A stretch of DNA of 64,000 nucleotides from Lolium rigidum (taxonomy: Eukaryota > Streptophyta > Magnoliopsida > Poales > Poaceae). The translations under genes were made by a program, and so were the position numbers. The number at the start of each line of letters is the position of its first letter. Position 1 is the stretch's first letter. Positions 56,473-64,000 of this stretch are shown here, piece by piece. The notes under the pieces were generated by a model. The model had not been told where the DNA came from, ran no database searches, and was given only the letters and a program-made list of their open reading frames with translations. The stretch spans positions 266,296,736-266,360,735 of the forward strand of contig NC_061508.1 of the NCBI RefSeq assembly GCF_022539505.1. Direction: 5' to 3'.

Positions 56473-58020
56473 TCACTTGCTCACCACAAGTGGTGGGATG
56501 CTCTGTTCGTTCCTGAAGTAGTCATCAGGATCCACCTTGCCCTTCGCCATCGCCAGCCTCTGAAAGTTACCCTTGTAGTACCTCTGGCCCCAAACCTGAC
56601 CGGCCTGGTAGCTTGTGACATTGCCCACCACGACATTCTCGCCCAGGTCAAGGTCCCTGTAGTTTACGTAGGTCTCCCTCGGGTTCTGGCTTACATACGG
56701 CGCCATGAATTTGTAGAAGTCTTTGAGCCACTTCGTCCGCGCCGATCCGTCCGTTGCGGCCAACCAGAAATTCATGTACTGGATGTTGTACAGCACGCCA
56801 CCACGGTGAGGGAACGGTGTCGCCGACTCTGGGAAGCTGCTCATCTTCCCGCCATAAGGGTCCATGATCATTATCCCAGCTTCTGGCTTGGCGAGCCAGG
56901 TGAAGATCTGCACCCACGTGTCCTTGGGGATGGCCTGACGGACGTAGTCGGAGGTGGCCTTGCTGAAGCTGTTCATGGATGTTGTCCGGTTTAGGATGTC
57001 CTCCACAGTCGCGGTGTTGCCCAGGTAGACGTAGGGAACTGACTGAATCCATGTCATCTCCTTGCAGTGCGTCTGATTCAGGCCGAGCTCGGGGAAGCGG
57101 GTTCCCATCAAAAGCAGGAGCGTGTCGCAGGTGCCCAGGTACATGGATTGGAACTTAGCCACCTGTTTCTTGATGATCGCCATTATGAAAAGATCTTCGG
57201 GAAGAGCTGGGGCAACTTCTTGCCACTTGGTGAGGATGTTTATGGCACCCTCGTTGACGGACTTGAGGATGCTGAACATTGTCACCGTCGGCGGGACGGG
57301 CACGAGCTTCACCTTCCACGACAGCACGATGCCGAAGCTCTGGCCGCCACCGCCGCGGATAGCCCAGAATACGTCGGTCCCCATGGTCTGTTTATCCAGG
57401 AGCCTCCCCTTGGCGTCCACCAACGTGGCGTCCAGGACGTTGTCGATGGCGGCGCCGTACTTTCGAAGCAGCATGCCTAATCCGCCGCCACTGAAATGGC
57501 CGCCCACGCCGGTCGTCGGGCACAGACCGGCCGGGAAAGCCAGCAGGATGCTTGCCTTCGAAATTGCGTAGTACAGCTCCCCGATCGTCGTGCCGGAGTC
57601 CACCCACGCGGTGGCTGTCTTCTGGTCGACGCTCACGGAGCGGAGGGTTGCCAAGTCCACGACGGCGAACACCTCGGGGCGCTTGGACCGGTACGAGAGA
57701 CCCTCATAGTCGTGCCCGCCGCTGCGCACGCGGATGCGCACGTCGTTCTGGCGGCCGCAGACAACGGTGGCCTGGACGTGGGAGGCATTCGTCGGTGTGA
57801 TGATGACGAGCGGCCTCACCGTGCTAGGCGTGAAGAACTTGGGGTTTTGGATGGAGGAGACGAGGACCGAAGAGAACGAAGGCGAGCTCTGCGTGTACAA
57901 GAGCTGCTCCGGTATGGCTGCGGAGAGGCATTGGAGGAAGCCATCGGAGGAAGCTAGGGATGCATTGCACGAGAGGAAGCTGAAGAGGACTGCTAGCGCT
58001 AAGCTCTGAGACGAGGCCAT
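56473..58020 (-). CDS. Berberine-bridge-enzyme-like FAD-linked oxidase
   Basis: A single intact, intronless frame of 515 residues, typical for the family (about 500-540). I start at the ATG of MASSQSLALAVLFSFLSC (58020); the frame extends five codons upstream only through a GTG. Residues 1-25 form a signal peptide, consistent with secretory or apoplastic targeting. The FAD-binding domain has RSGGHDYEGLSYR with His103 and CPTTGVGGHFSGGGLGMLL with Cys167, the two residues that in this family bind FAD bicovalently. The C-terminal BBE domain has the signature ETYVNYRDLDLG near 460 and ends IPPLVVSK. By family it oxidises small molecules (alkaloids, monolignols or oligosaccharides) with oxygen; the substrate cannot be told from sequence. 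All key residues are present and no frameshift is seen, so it is probably functional. Confidence 0.95.
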   Translation of the reverse strand: MASSQSLALAVLFSFLSCNASLASSDGFLQCLSAAIPEQLLYTQSSPSFSSVLVSSIQNPKFFTPSTVRPLVIITPTNASHVQATVVCGRQNDVRIRVRSGGHDYEGLSYRSKRPEVFAVVDLATLRSVSVDQKTATAWVDSGTTIGELYYAISKASILLAFPAGLCPTTGVGGHFSGGGLGMLLRKYGAAIDNVLDATLVDAKGRLLDKQTMGTDVFWAIRGGGGQSFGIVLSWKVKLVPVPPTVTMFSILKSVNEGAINILTKWQEVAPALPEDLFIMAIIKKQVAKFQSMYLGTCDTLLLLMGTRFPELGLNQTHCKEMTWIQSVPYVYLGNTATVEDILNRTTSMNSFSKATSDYVRQAIPKDTWVQIFTWLAKPEAGIMIMDPYGGKMSSFPESATPFPHRGGVLYNIQYMNFWLAATDGSARTKWLKDFYKFMAPYVSQNPRETYVNYRDLDLGENVVVGNVTSYQAGQVWGQRYYKGNFQRLAMAKGKVDPDDYFRNEQSIPPLVVSK

Positions 58021-58088
58021 GCTTTTTTCGTGCACTGGGCTGCTGCCGTTCCAGCAGTGCAGTGCTCACTGCTCACTGCTGTTGCAAT

Positions 58089-58097
58089 ACTTATACT
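58089..58097 (-). promoter_or_regulatory. Probable TATA box of the BBE-like gene
   Basis: On the minus strand AGTATAAGT lies about 70 bp upstream of the ATG at 58020. This leaves a leader of about 40 nt, a plausible spacing for a plant gene. It is the only TATA-like hexamer in the near upstream region that I saw. Confidence 0.5.
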
Positions 58098-58109
58098 TAG
58101 ATGGTATGG

Positions 58110-59200
58110 AGCTTTCCGCTCCAGATATAGCCTATTTTACGACTTGGACTTCCCATCGGTCTCCAGCTGGCAAATGTGCCCAAATATCAAAGTCATGGTC
58201 AGCTATCAAGATTGTGGCTGATGTGGTGACGATTGATTGGCGAGAACAAGTATATTGGATTGTAGTCGTGTAGTCAGCCTCACGACCTCACCAACCGAGC
58301 TCCTCCTATACTTCTTGACGGCGAGGCTCGCTGCACGCTGAAGCTCGCGGCCACCATCAGAATCCCAGCCGAGCCATCAGATCAGGATTAATGGCGGTCA
58401 GGGCCTCGCAACAGCGATACAGGTTATCAATAGGCCCGACGCGTTGGCGGTGAACTGAGTTGGGGGTCTGCACGACAGCCTCATGTTACCGCTGCCAGTT
58501 TGCAGGATCGTGTACGTGCTCCCTTCCGCACAGCCAAATTTTGGAAGGGGCACGCGGAGGCAAAATGCAGGTTCTTCGCATGGCCAGCGCTTCATGGAAA
58601 GATACTCACGTGAGCATCGTGTTCCCCAAGGCGTCCCTCAAATAGAAACTAGATTTATGGTGCGCCTTGGCGCACGATCCCGGTAAACCAGGATCAGTAA
58701 TAATTTTTTAGGTTTAAAAATTCGTCACGAACAGCAGGAAATTGTGAGCCGATAAAAGAATCGTGGGGAAATCCTGAAAGTTTGAACACTTTGTGTAACT
58801 CCGATCGGTTCTTTCTTTTTCAGCATTTCAAATAAAGTATTTGGTAATCATGTCACCAAGACCTTGTGTAGCAACTTTCTCCACGTAGGTTTAACAGATG
58901 CAATCAGATATGATAGATGATTGAACATGTACATGGTACACTCATGTCAGATAAGTGCACCTTATCTCTAATCCAACGAACAGTTGACAAAGATTTTGGG
59001 TACAATGGTGATCATTTTTATACTAAGATAATTAAATATGGTTGTATTCTAAGGGCATGTGCACAAAGCTAAAGTAATAATTTTGAAAGAAACCTATCAC
59101 TCAGCCACTTGGTGACCGTTAACCATAGGATTTCTAACTGATTTATCACTGCTCGAAACCATTACCATTACTGTCACTTGAATATACTGCCCCGGTCGTT
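58110..59200. other. Upstream region of the BBE-like gene; no gene seen
   Basis: Contains short palindromic GTGCGCCTTGGCGCAC at about 58661-58676. There are no supported coding frames, RNA genes or transposon ends. Confidence 0.4.
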
Positions 59201-59292
59201 TTTAATCGACGTGGAGGAGTTTAGTGCATGCACGTACATTGGTGCAGTGACCGTGTCGATTAATAGGAAATAGGGACCAGAGGTAGTACCTG

Positions 59293-59527
59293 TCATGCCT
59301 TAGTAACTGAACCATCATGCTTAAGGAGAGCCAGAAGATTCCTCGAAGACCCCTTTCGTTGAATAAACTGGAACATACCCTTGGAACCCAAGGAGTTAGC
59401 TGCACTCTGGTTTCTGTATTCCTCATCCACTACAGAAAGAATATTTGTGTTGAGATCATACAACTGCTCCCCGGCTTCTAGCCTGCGAAGACATCTGAAA
59501 ACTATGGCATGGATGGCCTCCACACTC
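59293..59527 (-). other. Possible orphan coding exon
   Basis: An open stretch on the minus strand follows an acceptor-like ATTAATCAG and reads [20 protein letters not shown], then [20 protein letters not shown] to [14 protein letters not shown] and a stop. There is no ATG at its start (GTG only). Its even amino-acid composition looks coding, but I do not recognise the family and cannot find upstream exons with confidence. It may be a captured or decayed gene fragment. Confidence 0.3.
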
Positions 59528-60239
59528 TGATTAATATTGGAAACTGCTCGTATGTAGTAAGTGGTACTACTGTCTACTGGCAGTCTAAAAAGAGCGGTAC
59601 CACTTCAGAGTTACTACTCTCCAAGTCCCAACTCAAGGCGCTTGCGGCCGGAACCCGACAGGCCTACCGTCCTGGCGAATCATTCCATACTCCTCCTAAT
59701 CAACCTCACTGTTTCGCATAACTGTGACCGCCTGACTGTCCCCTTCTCTTTCTCCCATCGATGCATTCCTCTCCTATCGTCGGCGGTGCTCCTTGCCCTT
59801 CTGAATTCTCGATTCGTCCTGATCCTATACTCCAGTTCGCAATTTGTTGCCGCTTTCTATCAATTTCTCGCATGTAAGTAAGGGGATAATCCAGCATCGG
59901 AGAGCTATCTCGTCGGAGGGGCAAAAAGCTTCGAGATGGGAGGAATGGGCCATAAGAGGCGGCCGCTAGATGTGATTGCATCCTCGTCGACCGTGGCGGC
60001 GCAGTCGGTAGGCCGGGGCAAGGCCAACCCGACTGCTTCAGGTCGCTGGGCAGCGGGGTGCGACCGTGGATAGCAAAGTAGAACATCCACATCGAGGCCA
60101 CCCATGACATTTGGGCGGCGGGCTGATAGTGATAGGAATGTCCGCGCTGGAAGGAGGGCCTGGCCAGGCTCGACTCCATGGCACTAGCATCCTTCGAACA
60201 AGCGCAGGTCTCCTCCTCATGTATAGTTCCCTTCTTCCC

Positions 60240-60847
60240 CTAAACAAAAGTATAGTTCCCCTCTGGTTACAGGTTTACACAGAAAATATCGATTTTGGTT
60301 AATTCCTGCGATATTTTGGTCAAAGATTGCAAATACTTTTGAGTTTTTTCCGATTTTTTTTCTCACATATACTGATGATGATGCGGACGTCCAATGCTGG
60401 ACGATATGTGACTCTGCCATTATTCACAAACTGAAGCAGCTTATAGAATAAAGCAACTGATGAAATTTGTGTGCGATTCCCAATCACGGCAGAAAAACGC
60501 TTCAACTAAATCTGTAGCGTAGCTCTGTAGCTCCCCCGTGAGGACAAACAAACAGAGTTCTCTTATTACATCATTTGAATAACTTTAGAAAACGAAGGTC
60601 TTATACATTGAGAAAGAAGGATCTGCGTCAGATGTTGCATATCTATCTTTTAGAAACTATGAAGATGCATGTTGTTCTGGTTCTGGTTCGATGCTAGATG
60701 CTAAGAAGATATATAGATGTATAGAACAGCCAACAAAGCTATCAGTGGTTGAGCACAATAGATCACTAAAGAGACTGTGGTACTATACAATGCGAGATGA
60801 GTTGCAGAGATCTTATAGAATAATATTGTGGAATAACATCTGAGACC

Positions 60848-60883
<36 letters not shown>

Positions 60884-61740
60884 GTGTGGCCATGGTTAAC
60901 TCTTCTTTTTATATAGTTGTGATCAGCTACACTCTTGTATTATTCTTTTAGGCAGTTACCTTTTCTTAGTTGACTCAGTCGCTGGCTCGTGATTTTTTTC
61001 CACTTCTTACCTGCTTCTTTAGAACTTGTGGCGGCCTGAAGTGAGGGGCCGAAGGTGAACTGTGGAGGAGAAAAGATTTTTTTTCATTCCGGTCAAATCC
61101 TCAGACAGGGTCAGCAGGTGGTCGCAGTTGACACAGAGCCACAGAGAGTGAATGGAGCTAATGAGCTAGCAGCTGGTACGTTCCTCTTCCTTGAATTACT
61201 AAAGCTAAACTTCCTTTACATGCATCAGATAACTGAATCAATCATCCCTCAATCCTTTCCACTAAGCTAGAGCCCTTGAATTCCTGAAACTGGCCTTCCT
61301 TTACATGCACCAGTTAACTGCATCAATCAGCCTAGAATTCTTTTTGTTGAGCTGGAGGAAACAACTATTCTCTCTTCAAATTTACTTTCCAGTTGTCTAG
61401 TATACTCAGTTCTGCTCTCCCTGTAGAATATGTTATAGAACTAAAAAGGCAAAACAGAAGACCAAATACACAGAGACCATGACTGTGCACTAAATGGACT
61501 GATTATAAAGATCAGATGCGGTACAAAAAATGATGAAATAGTTTGGCAAGTAGCATCGCTTGGAAGGTTCTTGCATACATGAGAGAAAGAGACACTTAAC
61601 AATAAAACATCTTTTTTTCACCATGTTGTCGGATAAACAAAGCATAGCGAATGCCGGGCTTACTAAAAAACATGGCATACATCTGGTGACGAAATCTTAA
61701 AGAAGATAACAAATATGATACTGAGATAACCATCTTCGGT
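60240..61740. other. Intergenic DNA
   Basis: Apart from a trinucleotide microsatellite, I see only short frames. A local duplication shares CTTCCTTTACATGCA(T/C)CAG at about 61210 and 61290. Confidence 0.45.
60849..60883. repeat. (AAT)n microsatellite, about 11 units
   Basis: Uninterrupted TAA/AAT trinucleotide repeat. Confidence 0.97.
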
Positions 61741-61796
61741 ACTTTGTGCACACGGAGATATGAACGCTCGCTCTGTCATCGTCAGGGAAACCGACA

Positions 61797-61886
61797 TCCA
61801 TCCAGTCGACGGAAGCGATGTTTTACTCCATCCAGTCGACGGAAGCGATGTTTTACTCCATCCAGTCGACGGAAGCGATATTTTAC
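61797..61886. repeat. 30-bp minisatellite, three units
   Basis: The unit CATCCAGTCGACGGAAGCGA followed by TGTTTTACTC is repeated three times, the last with one substitution. On the minus strand it is in frame and gives SLPSTGWSKT repeats within an open stretch at 61663-62016. That frame crosses the LTR boundary at 62009, so I do not call a gene. Confidence 0.95.
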
Positions 61887-61949
61887 TTACGACGGGTGGT
61901 GTAGTCAGGCCGTACAATGGACTCATCAGTGGCACGCGATGTGCACTCG

Positions 61950-62008
61950 TCTTCTTTGGTTCTTGGCATGTCAAGCCTGATACCTTCTTTGGTTCTTGGC
62001 ATGTCAAG
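61950..62008. repeat. Direct repeat of about 25 bp next to the LTR start
   Basis: CTTCTTTGGTTCTTGGCATG followed by TCAAG occurs at about 61950-61974 and 61984-62008. The second copy ends exactly where the TGTAACATCCC unit begins. Confidence 0.9.
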
Positions 62009-64000
62009 TGTAACATCCCAAAAATTCAAAACAAAATAAATGAATTTCCCTAGTTACAAATTTTGGAACCAACAAAAACTTTTCTTAAATTAAGTGTGAT
62101 ACATAGTGATCTTGCTTAATTCTTGTGCTTTTGCCATGTTTGCTTGTTAAAGTAGTTTGAAATAATCTTAAACCCTAAACCTCACCCCTCTTTTCACTTT
62201 CCTAGCTAAAATAAAATAAAAGGAAATTAAATAAGAAAAAGGCATATGTGCCTATGGCTATTTTTTATAAATCTTTACCCTAAGCTCCTCTACTTTGTTT
62301 AGAGGTTTGGAAAACCATTATACACCCTACCTAGTACTTATCAAACCTAATTCAAGTTGTTTCCAAAGAAAATAAAAAGAAACTAAAAATGCCATAGAGG
62401 CATATGAGAGTAAATTAGCAAATTTGTGAATTTGAGAAGATTGACCCTAGGACTTGTTGTGAATGGTTGGATCACTCCTATATACCATTTCAACACTCAA
62501 CAACACCATTTGGGTCAAGCCAAGTCAAATTAAAATTCAAATGCAACATATGCATAGAGGCATATGTGGCACATAGCCATTTCACCAAACTTTGACCTAG
62601 GACTTTAAACCTTGACCAAATGATGGGAAACCATCTCTAAACCTAACCTAATACTAAATTGATCCTAACCCATGTCCAAGTAAAGCAAGATCAACAATTT
62701 ACAAGTTTAATGAAATTTGACACATCACCTCTTATTTGTTATGGCCATTTTTGCAAATCTTTGAACAAGACCTTTTGAAATGGTTTCAATGGTTTGAAAA
62801 TGTTTCTAAACTAATAAGAATCACATTAGAGTCAAGAAAAGTCAAATCAAATGGGGAGAAATCAATTAGGGAGAAAATCCCAATTTCACTCACATACACA
62901 TAGGGCCAAATTGCAAATCTTCACCAAAGGCCACCTTTACTTGATCTCTTGCTTGTAGAATGCTTAGATATGATAAACAAACACAATTGCATCAAAGAAA
63001 CCAAAATCAAATCAAAGCAAATCTCAAAATCAACATACATGTGATAATGGTCATTTGGCCATTTTATAAAATGTTCCTCACTTTACCCCCTGGTTTTGAC
63101 TTTTCTTCAAACTAAACTTGGTCAACCCTTACCATGTCATCCAAGACCATGTCAAGGTGAGCAACTTTCATGTTGACCACCCATGCTAAATTTGACCAGG
63201 TTGACCAGAATGAATTGGACAAGTGGTGACTTTGAAACTATGAGAAGATCTTACCAATTTTGGAATCTCACAAATCTTCACCAAATTGAATAACACCACC
63301 ACCATTCTTTCACAATAATTATATAAGTGAGCTCCACCAAAAAGAATTGCAAATTTCCAATAAAAAGTTCATGCGGCCATTTCATCATACACCTTGCAGG
63401 CACAATTCTGAAAATGCACTACACCCTATTATCCCCTGGTTCTTAGCCTAAACCACTTTGATCCTTGATCATTGCTGCTCCTGTACCTCCCCTGCATCAA
63501 GCCATGTACTGGTTTGGTCGATTAAAGCCAAGAAATGATCACCATTTCATCATGCCGAGCCAAAGGACACCACCATGCCACTCATGGTTATTCTTCCTCT
63601 CTGGCCCCTTGTACCATGTCAACTAGGTAGCCCACTCCTCACTGAACCTGCTGGTACCATCCCTGGCTGAAGCCACACACGGCATTGGCCACACGAAGCG
63701 TGCCCAGACGCGCCAGAAACCTGTCAGGCACGCGGTGAGCGCGCCCTGGCATGGCACTGGACGCCGCAGTACATCTCCTCGCCTGGACGCTCCCGTCCTT
63801 CTCTTCCTCTCCCACTTGGCACGCGTGATCACCACACCTACAGCTACTCGCCAGACAAGCCCATTGGCCGACGCTCGCCCGGACACCGTCGTCATGATCA
63901 ACGTTCTGCCGCGCCCGTACTGAGAGCACTCGAGCGTTGCTAGCACGCTCTCGTCCTCCCTCTGCTGTCTCCTCACGCGCGCTAGCTCCGCCTAGCCGTC
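62009..64000 (+). mobile_element. LTR-type sequence beginning TGTAACATCCC, runs off the window
   Basis: It starts TGTAACATCCCAAAAATTC, a common LTR start in grasses. A long AT-rich stretch with repeated CATATG(A/T)GCATAGAGGC-like text precedes a GC-rich zone at 63600-64000. The same overall layout (TGTAAC..., AT-rich, then GC-rich) is seen on the minus strand of the kinase insertion. Frames at 63623-63976 are compositional. The right end is outside the window. Confidence 0.6.

Noticed and set aside
58021..58035. Five-codon N-terminal extension of the BBE-like protein
   Set aside because: It would begin at GTG; the in-frame ATG at 58020 starts a good signal peptide.
59706..60247. 157- and 69-codon overlapping minus-strand frames
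   Set aside because: Different frames of the same GC-rich stretch with no recognisable domain. They could be leader sequence of the possible exon at 59293-59527, but this could not be shown.
63623..63976. 117-codon minus-strand frame near the window end
   Set aside because: Compositional frame in the GC-rich part of an LTR-type sequence; the opposite strand is open too.

Overview
This is plant nuclear DNA from a grass, most likely of the Pooideae (wheat/barley/oat/ryegrass group). The evidence is intron-containing genes, GC-rich 5' exons, a tRNA-derived SINE of the Au type, Stowaway, Mutator and CACTA miniature elements, nested LTR elements, and a non-autonomous LTR family whose ends (TGATACGTC...) I recognise from Triticeae-type genomes. 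A 100-base run of N at 47364-47463 marks an assembly gap. Nothing bacterial or viral was seen.

Host-type genes are few. A G-type lectin receptor-like kinase lies on the minus strand at 26335-32435 and is split by a 3.6 kb insertion. A tRNA-Gln(CUG) lies at 34886-34957. A small uncharacterised gene lies at 35877-36167. An intact, intronless berberine-bridge-enzyme-like FAD oxidase lies on the minus strand at 56473-58020. A decayed B3-domain gene (18149-19046) and several weak single-exon ORFs complete the list.

Layout: 1-5.3 kb holds weak ORFs, a MITE and a 41-bp palindromic tandem array ending at a CACTA-type terminus. 5.3-15.2 kb is a duplicated host segment swollen by nested elements: a CACTA MITE, a PIF/Harbinger-like element, two copies of a non-LTR family (one itself carrying a CACTA MITE and an Au-type SINE) and a hAT-like element. 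Its compact partner is at 24.05-24.65 kb. 15.8-21.4 kb carries the B3 relic, a CACTA end, a 5'-truncated LINE with perfect target duplications and a third copy of the non-LTR family. 24.8-26.0 kb is a decayed CACTA with C48-protease exons. 26.3-32.4 kb is the interrupted kinase. 37.2-45.3 kb is a Harbinger-type ORF1 gene split by a complete 6.6 kb non-autonomous LTR element. 45.75-47.87 kb is LTR sequence around the gap. 47.9-53.5 kb holds a Ulp1-type (C48) protease gene and a FAR1/MULE transposase gene in convergent orientation, both decayed, together resembling a Mutator-like element that carries a ULP gene. 54.46-55.68 kb is a Harbinger-like element with its own ORF. 62.0-64.0 kb is the start of another LTR.

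The genes do not form a pathway. The main story is transposon nesting that can be dated by order of insertion. The most informative points are the kinase disrupted at a resolvable 5-bp target duplication, the paired ULP/FAR1 relics, a non-autonomous LTR element carrying a non-gag ORF, and an ORF-less non-LTR family present three times. All calls come from reading the sequence; no database search was run.
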